Positions 27,050 to 36,535 of a DNA stretch of 64,000 bases are shown one piece after another. The stretch spans positions 5,270,001 to 5,334,000 of the forward strand of contig OY782765.1 in the NCBI GenBank assembly GCA_963678275.1, written 5' to 3'. The DNA comes from G963677445 sp963678275 (GTDB taxonomy: Bacteria; Bacteroidota; Ignavibacteria; Ignavibacteriales; Melioribacteraceae). Below the pieces are notes generated by a model that worked only from the letters and a program-made list of their open reading frames with translations, did not search any database and was not told where the DNA came from. Every line of letters starts with the position of its first letter. The first letter of the stretch is position 1. Made by a program: the position numbers and the translations under genes.

Positions 27050-27547
27050 TTATTTGTATATCTCTATATCCTGCATTACAAATCCATCGTAATAGGGGTA
27101 TTGGCGGGGGAAATTTTCTTTTAATGTTTTTCCGGCCAGGTTAAGGTAACCCTCCCGAAAATTTGTAGACACACTGGCATTTTCATGAATAATCAGAAGA
27201 AGTTCTTTTATTTTTTGCGCAATTCCGGTACCGCATCTGATTCCCAATTCAATCATATTGTTTTGATCGGAACAGCCGTTCATCATATCAAAAAATATGA
27301 ATGATCCCTTATCATCCGGGGATAGATGTTTTACTACATTTCCCCTTCCCGCGCGGGCGAGAGGATCGCCGGAATAACGCGCGGCCGAATTATCATAATA
27401 GGAATCATATTTTTTGCTTATATAATCGGGCTCTGTCTTTATGCCCAGGAGTCCGAAAATTTTTTCTATTTCTTCACAATTATTTTCTGTATCCTCAATC
27501 AACAGGTCGTCATAGGGGATTTCAAAACTGAACTCAGTGTAATTCAT
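27050..27547 (-). CDS. Hypothetical protein
   Basis: 165 residues, soluble, slightly acidic, no signal peptide or membrane segment, no motif I recognise. It begins MNYTEFSFEIPYDDLLIEDT, and its start overlaps the 3' end of the upstream HAD-like gene by 14 bp, indicating translational coupling. Together the two lie between the LamG-type and MACPF genes on the same strand. Protein-like composition and the overlap are the main arguments that it is real. Confidence 0.6.
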   Translation of the reverse strand: MNYTEFSFEIPYDDLLIEDTENNCEEIEKIFGLLGIKTEPDYISKKYDSYYDNSAARYSGDPLARAGRGNVVKHLSPDDKGSFIFFDMMNGCSDQNNMIELGIRCGTGIAQKIKELLLIIHENASVSTNFREGYLNLAGKTLKENFPRQYPYYDGFVMQDIEIYK

Positions 27548-28079
27548 TTGTCTCCGGACTATAAATATTCAATATCTTCATGTAAACCTCATCCCAGTTT
27601 TCAACAAGTGTTGTCCAGTTTCGCGCTCCTCTGTTGAGAGTTTTATCTCCGAATAAATAAAGATTCGGAACAGTATCTTTTAATATCTGCATCACATGAA
27701 GTTTATCGTCAATGAAAAAGGTTATTCCGAATTTTTCACAAATATCTTTTTTTTCGGTTCTCTCACGGCAGAAATGTATATTTTCTTCCGGCATTCCGGT
27801 CTTCGCGTAAAACTCATTATGGGAGAGCCATTTTCTGGTCAGCTCTTCAATGTACGGTCCGGCTTTAGAGACGATCCATACTCTTCCCCTGAATAATTTA
27901 ACCAATAAAGAAATTATCTCTATCGCGTTCTGATTTGGTTCTGTCAGAATAAAGTTGTCGTCAAACCTGGTATCTTCTCCCGATTTCCCCCTTTTGGGGA
28001 TAATCACTCCGCCAAAATCAATTCCGAGGGCGGGGAGATTATCCGTAGACACCAATTTACAATTTCTATCTTTTTCCAT
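27534..28079 (-). CDS. HAD-superfamily hydrolase-like protein
   Basis: 181 residues if translation starts at ATG 28079. The longer form from 28175 runs through the upstream gene's terminator hairpin and is unlikely. HAD motifs: I = LGIDFGGVIIP (nucleophile Asp kept), II = IVSKAG, III/IV = FFIDDKLHVMQIL (two Asp). The usual second motif I acid (DxD) is Gly here, so it may act through a different general acid as in DxxG-type HADs, or be inactive as a phosphatase. Overlaps the downstream hypothetical gene by 14 bp. Confidence 0.7.
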   Translation of the reverse strand: MEKDRNCKLVSTDNLPALGIDFGGVIIPKRGKSGEDTRFDDNFILTEPNQNAIEIISLLVKLFRGRVWIVSKAGPYIEELTRKWLSHNEFYAKTGMPEENIHFCRERTEKKDICEKFGITFFIDDKLHVMQILKDTVPNLYLFGDKTLNRGARNWTTLVENWDEVYMKILNIYSPETNELH

Positions 28080-28119
28080 AAACAAAATATATGGATTACG
28101 GTGAAAGATTTCACAGGAA

Positions 28120-28158
28120 TTAAGAAAATTATCAGGCCCTCCATCAGGAAGGGCCTGA
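28120..28158 (-). terminator. Stem-loop terminator after the LamG-type gene
   Basis: On the - strand TCAGGCCCT...AGGGCCTGA followed by TAATTTTCTTAATT, 20 bp past the stop at 28179. Confidence 0.7.
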
Positions 28159-28178
28159 AATTGATAAGCTGTCATTTT

Positions 28179-29963
28179 TTATATAACCGGTGGGGAAAAA
28201 CCACACTCGATGCCAACTGTATTTCCTATCCAGGAAAACCAGTCATCCTTAGTGAAGCCGAGTCCGGTAAGGTAATCGAATAGAGATTGCGGCGGGACGT
28301 CGTTAATCGCGTCGCTGCTTCCCTGGCCGATAACATCATAGTAATAAATTTTATAACCTAATAATGTCGTATAACCGCTGTTAATGGCGTCGGCGGGAAT
28401 ATTGTCCGGCGCGTCACAGCAGGGTTTTGTGACCCGCTGATGCCACCTGTTGCTGAAACTGAAAATTACATATTTTGCGACCATCAATGTCTGCGCGAAA
28501 TATTTTTCACATGAGGATTCCATAGCCGCAAGCACTTTATCCCTGTTGACATCTGAAAATACGAGTTCGCCGCTGCTGATATAATTTGCGGCTGTCTGCA
28601 TCAGGCCATAATCTTTTTCCATGTTGCCCTGAAGTTTGTAACCGTTTGTGGTTGAACTCTGAAACGATGTATTCAATTCATCCCAGAGGGAGGCGGCGAC
28701 AGTCTGAAATTGTTGTGAGAAATTTTCAACATCACCCTGTGGAGTGGTTTTTTCGAGCATTGAAAGGGCTTTTAGATAAAATGAAAGCGCCGAACCGACA
28801 TCGGGCACCATGGAGATTGCCGCGCAGGTGATTTCAACCCAGACACTAAAATCAGAATTAACCTGAAGAGCGTTGCCATTTACCGACATTTTGGCCACCG
28901 CTTCATTCAGCCGGTTGCTTATCTGCAGGTTGACTGAATTATAGAAAGTATTATAGGCGGTAAAAAAACTGCGAAAATTATTCAGGTTTTCAATTTCTGT
29001 TTTAATTTCTTTATAAACAGTCTGCCACTGGTCAAGGGTGGATTTTCCTGCAAGATCGTTTGGGACTTTATCAGTGGGGATATTATTGATATTAATGAGC
29101 CAGTTGTTCGGATCAACGGTTTCCTCAGTGTATAAGCTTCTCAGATCATGATTTCCCGGCTGGGCTTGGTTGCTAAGGTATTCATAGCTGGCTTTAAGTC
29201 CGGGATTGGTGGTGAAATCAGGAAAAGGAGCCGAAGGGGTGTTATGCTCAAGTTCTGTCAGGGCGTTGAGTGTAAGGTCGGGAGTATATCCGATCGTACA
29301 GCCGGGACCGAGAGTAACTTCTTTCCCTGAAACCATTTCTTTTGTATTCGCGAGCACTTCACCGCCTGAACCTCTTCCATTGCCCAGTAAAGGGAGGTAA
29401 ATAGCAAGATCAGGGTCATCCTTGCCGCAGAGTGTTCTCATATTCTGCAAAAGAGTAGTCGGGTCCAGCGCCCTGTTCCAGAGTCGGAAATCGGTGATAT
29501 CGCCTGAAAGCCCGAGGTTATTGTTAACCCCTCCTCCAATGACAAGTTCTTCTGATACCTTCGGGGCAAAAGGATCGAGCGAAATATTATCACTAAAACG
29601 ATTTTTAGCGTCAACATAAAAGCTGAAGTTGCCTTTAAAAAGTGTTTTCAGGGAATGGCCTGTGGGCTGGATAACCGCGGAGACCAGATGCCATTTGTTG
29701 TCGAAGAGATCGGTAAGGGGTTTTGTGCTGATTCTGATATCCTTGCCGAGTATATTGACATCCAGAGTAAGAGAACAGTCGGGATTTATCAGAAACTCAA
29801 CATAATCTCCTTCACCATCCTTCCAACTGAAAATTGTCTGACTTTGTTTTGGCGGGGCTAACCTCAGCCAGCAGGACATTGTAAAGTCGTATATACTAAT
29901 TTTGGCGGGCTCAAATTTTATATAACTGTCGGCCGAGCCGGTTAGTCTGAGATAGTTTGGCAT
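28179..29963 (-). CDS. Large protein with N-terminal LamG/concanavalin-like domain
   Basis: 594 residues, start set by AGGAG before ATG 29963. Residues 1-185 form a Laminin-G_3/concanavalin-A-like jelly roll: YIKFEPAKISIYDFTMSCWLRL, DNKWHLVSAVIQ, SGDITDFRLWNRALD. A long helical region follows (about 330-520; e.g. QWQTVYKEIKTEIENLNNFRSF, ISMVPDVGSALSFYLKALSMLEK) without a known signature, then a Cys-containing tail. No signal peptide. Its size, lack of signal and proximity to the MACPF gene with similarly strong ribosome sites suggest a functional pair, perhaps a binding/delivery component; that is inference. I do not recognise the helical region. Confidence 0.7.
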   Translation of the reverse strand: MPNYLRLTGSADSYIKFEPAKISIYDFTMSCWLRLAPPKQSQTIFSWKDGEGDYVEFLINPDCSLTLDVNILGKDIRISTKPLTDLFDNKWHLVSAVIQPTGHSLKTLFKGNFSFYVDAKNRFSDNISLDPFAPKVSEELVIGGGVNNNLGLSGDITDFRLWNRALDPTTLLQNMRTLCGKDDPDLAIYLPLLGNGRGSGGEVLANTKEMVSGKEVTLGPGCTIGYTPDLTLNALTELEHNTPSAPFPDFTTNPGLKASYEYLSNQAQPGNHDLRSLYTEETVDPNNWLININNIPTDKVPNDLAGKSTLDQWQTVYKEIKTEIENLNNFRSFFTAYNTFYNSVNLQISNRLNEAVAKMSVNGNALQVNSDFSVWVEITCAAISMVPDVGSALSFYLKALSMLEKTTPQGDVENFSQQFQTVAASLWDELNTSFQSSTTNGYKLQGNMEKDYGLMQTAANYISSGELVFSDVNRDKVLAAMESSCEKYFAQTLMVAKYVIFSFSNRWHQRVTKPCCDAPDNIPADAINSGYTTLLGYKIYYYDVIGQGSSDAINDVPPQSLFDYLTGLGFTKDDWFSWIGNTVGIECGFSPPVI

Positions 29964-30319
29964 ATATATTACTCCTGTTGTTTTTGAATTGCAAAACAGG
30001 ATATCGTATCCTGTAATTGGTTAAATTTTTTTGGTTACATTTTTTTTCTTCGCAAACCTTTCGGAATCACTAACAAATTTGAAAATAGATTTCCCGGTAA
30101 AAATAAACATACTAATTCCATATTGATTTTCAATCTTTCTCGTCAGAGAGCGAATTACCCCATAAGCTATCAGTCATACGCAAGATAATAATAATTCAAA
30201 AATTGCGCAATTAAAAAATGTTAAATATTTGTGAAGATATTTTGTCTGGTTATACAGAGAAGATGGAATTTTGTTTGATCTTTTTTGTGTTTTCTCTGCT
30301 TCGTTGTAGTATTGTTACC

Positions 30320-30957
30320 CGTTCTTTGGGCTAAAGCCCCTTTGAGTGTGTTCACGTAAGCACGGAGTCTCCGGCCTAAGGCGCGGAGTTATTTTAAGTT
30401 ACATATATTATAAACAATCTCGACTATTACAGAAATCATAATCATAAACTGGCAAGCCAGAGACAATGAGGAATTACGAATTACGAATTACGAATTACGA
30501 ATTAGGAATTGACTTTACCCAGGTATTAGCAATTACTTGTCATTCCGGTTTTTTGCGTCCTTTGAAAAAAGACCATCCAGAGGCGGGCAGTCCGGAATCA
30601 AATGCCAAAATTTACTGGCAATCAGAGAAAAATTTTGCCATTTTGCGTAGAATTTAACTCCTAATGGAATATTGTCCGTTTGAATAAGGTTAATAAGGTT
30701 TTAATTTACCGGGTGGTTTCCTATGCTACTAAGGTTAAAAAATCAAAAATAAGGTTTTTGCCATCTCTTGTCAGGTTCACTGCCTTGAAGAAGAACCGGA
30801 AAGTTGTTCAGAGTTTGTTATATGGTGTATCTGATGGCAAACCTGTTTTTTCTTCCGTGAAAGATATTTTTAACGTTCGTAGAGACAAGGCATGCCTTGT
30901 CTCTACAGGGTATGATAAGCTATTGCGTTTAATTTTTGAATATACATAGGAGGAAAA
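30320..30957 (+). repeat. Family C repeat, copy 1 (empty IS site)
   Basis: From CGTTCTTTGGGCTAAAGCCC to GGAGGAAAAGAAGAA. It matches 31664-32030 plus 33106-33375, the two halves split by the IS, and contains the uninterrupted target AATAAGGTTTTAATTTACC near 30695. Includes the short motif TGCCATTTTGCGTAGAATTT (30640-30660). The rest of 29964-31660 is AT-rich and holds no gene. Confidence 0.85.
30879..30906. repeat. Perfect 28 bp palindrome, copy 1
   Basis: GTAGAGACAAGGCA followed by its exact reverse complement. The same palindrome recurs at 33292-33319 in the other family C copy. Confidence 0.9.
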
Positions 30958-31663
30958 GAAGAATTTTTTGGTTCTATATAAAAACCAGTGGGTAATGAAA
31001 AAACAGCCGACTATCAAATCGACGTAACTGAACAGATACACAAGCGTCAAAATATGGATTGCCTGACAGCGCTTATGAATGATGTGCTATAGATATCATA
31101 TTCGATTGACTTGAATTTTGCCTGGGAGGTCTTAAAGGATTTGATTATCTGGGGATGGTTTGTGAATCCTCTACAAGGATTGTTGTTGTTTTATTGACTA
31201 TTTTCTACCCCATTGGGACGTTCCGCACTAATCATTGCCTCTACAAGGCAAATGAGATAAAAAAGAACCTTGTAGAGGTTCCAGTAATGCGTTAGTCCCT
31301 CTGGGGTAGCATATTATAGATAATTTGAAAAACATCTCTGTAGGAGATGCATAAAATGGCGCTTGAACTGCATCATTTTAAAAATAGTACAATGCCGATA
31401 TATTAACAATAAAGAGCGAGAAGTATTTGAAATAAAGAAAATTTTTTCAGTGATCGAATTGGTTTGTCCCTGGCTCAAATTCAATTACCCACTATATTTC
31501 ACATAGAACCAATTTTTTTTTGTATTTCAACCTATCAAATTATCAAAAAAACTTTGGTAATACGGAAGATGACATCCATTTTTAATCAGGCAATCATTAA
31601 ATCCTTTAATCATGGTTCAGACAATGACGGGATGGATTATGTGCGAATTTTTGTTTGCTACCT

Positions 31664-32030
31664 GCCGTTCTTTGGGCTAAAGCCCCTTTGAGGTTGGCTG
31701 GTTCTCAGTGTGCTCCGGCCTAAAGGCGCGGAGTTATTTTAAATTACATATATTTTAAACTATCTCGACTATTACAGAAATCATAATTTTAGTCATAGAC
31801 TGGCAAGCCAGAGACAAGGAGGAATTACGAATTAGGAATTGACTTTCCCCAGGTATTACCAATTACTTGTCATTCCGGTTTTTTGCGTCCTTTGAAAAAA
31901 GACCATCCAGAGGCGGGCAGTCCGGAATCAAATGCCGAATTTTACTGCCAATCAGATAAAAATATTGCCATTTTGCGTAGAATTTAACTCCTAATGAAAT
32001 ATTGCCCGTTTGAATAAGGTTAATAAGGTT
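31664..32030 (+). repeat. Family C repeat, copy 2, left part
   Basis: Homologous to 30320-30705 and interrupted at 32030 by the IS. The last 8 bp ATAAGGTT (32023-32030) are duplicated at 33106-33113 on the far side. Confidence 0.88.
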
Positions 32031-33105
32031 GGCTAAGTTCTAATAATAACAGCATTTTGTTTGAATAGTAAAAAAAGATCATATGCTTGATCAGTTGCCA
32101 AGATCGCCAAAAACCACTGTAATAAGGTTTGTTTATTCATACGGATATTATCTACATATGCATACCAGTTCAAATAGTTCTGCAAATATTTTGAACTTAC
32201 TCCATTAAAGGGACGCAAAAATTTCCTTATTTGTGAGTGTACATTGTTCACTTTCTGCAAATTAACGGTTTTATCATTTTTATCAACATGATCCCCGGAT
32301 TTTACAGTTTTGTGTTTTATCGATCTGTTTTCTTTCGCGAAAGCCTTATATGAAGGGTGTTTGTCTGTTATCAATACAACATCACCGGATAGCTTGCCCT
32401 CCAAAGATTTCTCTATTTCTTCCTTACTCAGACGTTTTGATTCTACGGCTTTCAGATACTTTCTTCCGCTCCGCTCTACTGCTGTTAATACCTGAACCGT
32501 TGTGATTTCCGATTCCCCTTGATTACGTTTGAAGTCGCTTCCTCTTTTTCTTGGCTTCCGCTCTAAGTTTTTTGATCCTTTATTATTTACTGGTAGCTCT
32601 AATTCATCACATTCTACTTCCGATGTCAAATCCCCGGGAGCATATTGTTCTAAGGAACTCAGTATCTTGTGTCGCCAATCAAAACTCGTTTGTATGCTTA
32701 TGCCCAACTCCGAGGCTATCTTTTTTATCGGCTTCCCTTCTTCCATACAGCGTAAATATGACTGCCACTTCCTTTTTAGTTTTATATCATACAGCGGTGT
32801 ACCCGTCGTTTCGCTGTACCATCTTTTACACTCATTACAACGATACATCTGCACACCCTTTTGTTTGCCCCTTTTATAGACATTCTTCCCTCCGCAATGG
32901 GGACATGGTTTCTTTTTTCTTTTTCTTGTTACTTCTTCTTGGGCGATTTCGAGTATCGACCCTTTTAGTTCTTGCTCTTGAAGTAATTCATCTAATAGTT
33001 CTTTTTGTGAAATATTAGGCAACTCGCTGAATAACAGCTTTATCTTTTTTCGTTTTTTCATACTGCTAATATAATAAATTTTGCGGTATTATTTAGAACT
33101 TAGCC
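32031..33105 (-). mobile_element. Complete IS1595-type insertion sequence
   Basis: 1075 bp with perfect 13 bp terminal inverted repeats, GGCTAAGTTCTAA (32031-32043) and TTAGAACTTAGCC (33093-33105), and an 8 bp target duplication ATAAGGTT on each side. One transposase gene fills it, its stop lying inside the left terminal repeat. An uninterrupted paralogous target at about 30695 confirms the ends. Confidence 0.95.
32033..33061 (-). CDS. IS1595-family transposase (ISXO2-like)
   Basis: 342 residues. N-terminal zinc ribbon PCPHCGGKNVYKRGKQKG ... YRCNECKRWYSE (two CxxC, about residues 52-84), a helix-turn-helix segment GKPIKKIASELGISIQTSFDWRHKIL, and a catalytic DDE/DDN-type domain: ECDELELPVN (first Asp), VVLITDKHPSYKAFA (second Asp), and KVNNVHSQIRKFLRPFNGVSSKYLQNYL at the third position, as in the ISXO2-like domain. 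Length agrees with the family (~300-350 aa). The open frame is intact and the element has complete ends, so it may still be active. Confidence 0.93.
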   Translation of the reverse strand: MKKRKKIKLLFSELPNISQKELLDELLQEQELKGSILEIAQEEVTRKRKKKPCPHCGGKNVYKRGKQKGVQMYRCNECKRWYSETTGTPLYDIKLKRKWQSYLRCMEEGKPIKKIASELGISIQTSFDWRHKILSSLEQYAPGDLTSEVECDELELPVNNKGSKNLERKPRKRGSDFKRNQGESEITTVQVLTAVERSGRKYLKAVESKRLSKEEIEKSLEGKLSGDVVLITDKHPSYKAFAKENRSIKHKTVKSGDHVDKNDKTVNLQKVNNVHSQIRKFLRPFNGVSSKYLQNYLNWYAYVDNIRMNKQTLLQWFLAILATDQAYDLFLLFKQNAVIIRT

Positions 33106-33395
33106 ATAAGGTTTTAATTTACCGGGTGGTTTCCTATGCTACTAAGGTTAAAAAATAAAAAATAAGGTTTTTGCCATCTCTTGTCAGGTTCACTGTCTTG
33201 AAGAAGAACCGGAAAGCTGTTCAGAGTTCGTTATATGGTGTATCTGATGGCGCACCTGTTTTTTCTTCCGTGAAAGATATTTTTAACGTTCGTAGAGACA
33301 AGGCATGCCTTGTCTCTACAGGGTATGATAAGTTATTGCGTTTAATTTTTGAATACATTAGGAGGAAAAGAAGAATTTTTTTTGTATTTCAACCT
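33106..33395 (+). repeat. Family C repeat, copy 2, right part
   Basis: Continues copy 2 after the IS (TTTTAATTTACCGGGTGGTTT ...). Carries the second 28 bp palindrome (33292-33319). A direct duplicate of the 31580-31660 segment follows at about 33440-33525. 33600-33815 holds no gene. Confidence 0.85.
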
Positions 33396-33815
33396 AATCA
33401 AATTAAAAAAAAACTTTAGTGATACAGAAGATGACATCCATTTTTAATCAGGCAATCATTAAATCCTTTAATCATGGTTCAGACAATGACGGGATGGATT
33501 ATGTGCGAATTTTTGTTTGCTACCGGCCGCTCTTTAGGATAAAGCCCGTTGAGGTTGTATGGTTTTCAGGTAAGTCTCCGGCCTGAAGGCGCGGAATTAC
33601 ACGCAAATTATCCCGCCGATTCGCGAAAAATGCGGGGGAAATAATTTTGAATTTAGTTAAAGCCCTGGGGTAAACTTTGAAATGAGAATATTGCACTTCG
33701 ACTCCCTTCGACTCCGCTCAGGGAATGGGTTAAGTTTGTGGATTTATTATTCTTAAGACAGGGGGAACGGGAAGAGGCAATGCCGGATGCTTTGGTACAT
33801 CCGGCTGAAAAAATT

Positions 33816-34742
33816 TTATTCAAAAGTTGTGGAGATGCCCAGGCGGTGAAGTGAGCCGATTGAACCCATTGAGGAGAATGCGTAATCAAAGATGTATCCT
33901 TTGATATCGAGTCCGAAGCCGACGTTAAAACCTGCAAGTCCGGCCGTGGTTCCGATCTTCAATTCTTTTCTTTTCTGGTTATCGTAACCGAAACGAACTT
34001 TGAACTTCTTGCTCATTCTGAACTCACCGCCGAATGTAAACTGATTGAATCGGTCTTCTTCCTCGTTAAGCCGGTTCAGGGAGAAATAAAATGTAAACGG
34101 AAGATGGGAAAGGGATTTTGTGAAACCAAGACGGATATCCAGCGGGAGATCTTCGGTTGTTTCGTAATATGAGGAAATCTGGCTTCCGATATTAAGGGCG
34201 GAGAAGCCGAAATTCCAATTCCATTCTTTAAGGGTGTAAATTAATCCCAGGTCTGCCGCGAAAGCGCTTGAGCTTACATCGGCTATACCTGAATAGATAA
34301 ATTTTATATTGGCGCCGTAGTAAAAATTTTCATCCAGTTTATTGGAATATCCTACAATCATTGCCAGTTCGGCGACGCCGAAATTACCGGTTTTATTCCC
34401 GAATTCATCCGCTTCGGTGAATTCACCATAATTAATATATTGAACAGCTCCGCCGAAGCGGCCATATTTCTCAAATTCATGAGAGACGGCGAGGCTGGCG
34501 GAATTGATATCCATCAGGTGTTTAACAAATGAAAAGCTGACAGGAGTTTTTTCAAGATTGTAAATTCCCGCCGGGTTGTAAAAAATAACATTAGGGTCAT
34601 CCATATTGGCAACATAACTGCCCCCGAGAGCGGCAGCTTTCGGACTCATATCGAGACGCAGAAATTCGTATGTGTTGTTCTGCGCCGCGGTAATAATTGT
34701 AAGAGCAAGCGCGAGAAAAAGAACACGATTTATAATTGACAT
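33816..34742 (-). CDS. porQ: PorQ-like type IX secretion system outer-membrane protein
   Basis: 308 residues from ATG 34742, chosen over the in-frame ATG at 34763 because TTGAGG lies just upstream and the signal peptide (MSIINRVLFLALALTIITAAQ) then starts cleanly. The mature protein has the PorV/PorQ (FadL-like) barrel pattern: FLRLDMSPKAAALGGSYVANMDDPNVIFYNPAGIYNLEKTPVSFSF, FGGAVQYINYGEFTEADEFGNKTGNFGVAELAM, ending in an aromatic-rich strand. PorQ acts in T9SS substrate modification at the cell surface. A T9SS cargo (the GH13 enzyme at 775) is in the same window. Transcribed divergently from htpX. Confidence 0.85.
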   Translation of the reverse strand: MSIINRVLFLALALTIITAAQNNTYEFLRLDMSPKAAALGGSYVANMDDPNVIFYNPAGIYNLEKTPVSFSFVKHLMDINSASLAVSHEFEKYGRFGGAVQYINYGEFTEADEFGNKTGNFGVAELAMIVGYSNKLDENFYYGANIKFIYSGIADVSSSAFAADLGLIYTLKEWNWNFGFSALNIGSQISSYYETTEDLPLDIRLGFTKSLSHLPFTFYFSLNRLNEEEDRFNQFTFGGEFRMSKKFKVRFGYDNQKRKELKIGTTAGLAGFNVGFGLDIKGYIFDYAFSSMGSIGSLHRLGISTTFE

Positions 34743-35017
34743 AATTTCCTCAATTTTTGGCACGATATTAAAAAGAAATCAATAGAAAAACAATGCAAAT
34801 AAAATAATACTCAAAAAGAAAGTGAAATATAATCTCTTTTTGGCTATCTTTCAAAACAAAGTGATTATATATAAGGAACAAAACAAAATTCCGGTCTGTT
34901 AAACTCCATAATAACAAACTCCTGTTGCAATTTCCCCCAAAAAATATTTTTGAGTGAAATAACAGGAAAAATGAACAAAGAATTTAATTAAGATTTAAGA
35001 TAAAGGAGAAACGATAA

Positions 35018-35863
35018 ATGAATTCCTTCAAGACATTTTTACTTATGTCGGTAATGATGGCTCTGTTCCTCCTGGTGGGAGAGCTGTTGGGAGGAAGCAG
35101 CGGAATGATGATCGCGTTCGTTCTCGCCCTGGTAATGAATTTTGGATCATACTGGTTTTCAGATAAAATAGTTTTAAAAATGTACGGGGCAAGACAGATA
35201 GGTCAAAAAGATCACCCGCAGTTATTTAACATGGTGCAAAACCTGGCCGCTGACGCCGAACTGCCTATGCCAAAAGTTTATATTATAAACAGCGCCACAC
35301 CTAACGCGTTCGCCACCGGCAGAAATCCTGAAAACGGAGCTGTCGCGGTTACAACCGGAATACTCGGAATACTTAATCATGATGAGCTTGAAGGGGTAAT
35401 CGCACATGAGCTTTCACATATTAAACACAGGGATATACTTGTCGGCACAATAGCGGCAACCCTGGTCGGGACAATAACTCTTGTAGCGAGGATGGCCGGC
35501 TGGGCAATGCTTCTCGGTGGCAGGGATGAAGATGAAGGTGACGGACTTGCCTCACTTCTTCTGCTTATACTTTCGCCGATCGTAGCTATTCTGATTCAGA
35601 TGGCGATATCCCGTTCGAGAGAATATATGGCTGACGCGGGGAGCGCGACAATTTCGGGTAAACCTCTTGCCCTCGCCTCGGCGCTGAAGAAACTTTCGAT
35701 GGGTAACCAGGCTCACCCGATGCGAAACGCCGACCCCTCATCGGCGCATATGTTTATTGTAAATCCCCTTTCAGGTAAATCGCTGATGAGTCTTTTCTCA
35801 ACTCATCCTCCCGCTGAGGAAAGAATCAAAAGACTTATGGAAATTGATTCGGGCAGGAGATAA
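35018..35863 (+). CDS. htpX: Zinc metalloprotease HtpX
   Basis: 281 residues, M48B family membrane protease for quality control of inner-membrane proteins. Two N-terminal membrane segments (residues 7-50), zinc motif VIAHELSHIKHRD (HExxH about residue 130), two further membrane segments (about 145-190), and the downstream glutamate ligand in SREYMADAGSATISG. C-terminal FSTHPPAEERIKRLM is the family signature. Preceded by AAAGGAGAAA. First gene of a tightly packed + strand run; the next gene begins on the base after its stop. Confidence 0.96.
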   Translation: MNSFKTFLLMSVMMALFLLVGELLGGSSGMMIAFVLALVMNFGSYWFSDKIVLKMYGARQIGQKDHPQLFNMVQNLAADAELPMPKVYIINSATPNAFATGRNPENGAVAVTTGILGILNHDELEGVIAHELSHIKHRDILVGTIAATLVGTITLVARMAGWAMLLGGRDEDEGDGLASLLLLILSPIVAILIQMAISRSREYMADAGSATISGKPLALASALKKLSMGNQAHPMRNADPSSAHMFIVNPLSGKSLMSLFSTHPPAEERIKRLMEIDSGRR

Positions 35864-36454
35864 ATGATTAGAAAACTGGTATTTATAATTTTATTATCTA
35901 ATTTTGTTATCAGCGCGCAGCCTGTTACAAATAGTGAGATCGCCTCCGGTCTGATCGAAAAATCAATAATGGAATTTCCGGTTAAACCTGATTTGGAAAA
36001 GCCTTTGCAGCTTGTGTATCATTCCCCCGATCGGTTTTCATTTTATAAAAACAGTGTAACCAGGGATTTTCTCAAGCGCTATCAGGGCTTAAAGATAAAT
36101 GAAAGATCTCAGGATGAAAGGATAGAATATACAATTGAGAATCTGGTTATAGTTTATTCGGAACCTTTCAGTGATGGATTTCTCGGTGAGCAGCAGTTTG
36201 AAAGAGAAATTAATCTGAGAGGCGGAATGCTTTATTACTCGAATGGTGAATTAAAAGAAAGCAGCAGTTTTAATCTTTTTGCCAGTGATTCAATTGCTCT
36301 TGAGCAGAAAGACTACATTGATTCTCCCGGGCTTAAAGTGTCTTCAGATGGAACGGAAGCTGAGTCTTTTTTATCAGGCGTCACCGGTCCCGCTATAGCG
36401 GTCGGAGCGACTTTAGTTTCTCTCTTTCTTTTTTTCACCGTGAGAAGCAAGTGA
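35864..36454 (+). CDS. Exported protein with C-terminal membrane anchor, unknown function
   Basis: 196 residues. Signal peptide MIRKLVFIILLSNFVISAQP; a mostly beta/helix soluble region (QLVYHSPDRFSFYKNSVTRDFLKRYQG); then a C-terminal transmembrane helix VTGPAIAVGATLVSLFLFFTV with a basic tail RSK, giving a periplasmic protein anchored at its C-terminus. I recognise no family. Its position directly after htpX, with no gap, suggests membrane-protein quality control or envelope maintenance, but this is inference only. Confidence 0.7.
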   Translation: MIRKLVFIILLSNFVISAQPVTNSEIASGLIEKSIMEFPVKPDLEKPLQLVYHSPDRFSFYKNSVTRDFLKRYQGLKINERSQDERIEYTIENLVIVYSEPFSDGFLGEQQFEREINLRGGMLYYSNGELKESSSFNLFASDSIALEQKDYIDSPGLKVSSDGTEAESFLSGVTGPAIAVGATLVSLFLFFTVRSK

Positions 36455-36535
36455 AAAATTTTAGCTGTTTGATGCAGGTTAATAATTAGTTATTTTTAAA
36501 GTTTATTTTGAAAATTTGGAGTAAATGAGAATTTT

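Noticed and set aside
28080..28175. N-terminal extension of the HAD-like protein
   Set aside because: Reads through the terminator hairpin of the LamG-type gene and lacks a ribosome site.
30680..30949. 89 aa ORF in family C repeat and its partner at 33171-33419
   Set aside because: Spans the 28 bp palindrome and differs between copies by frame-breaking changes; no recognisable domain.
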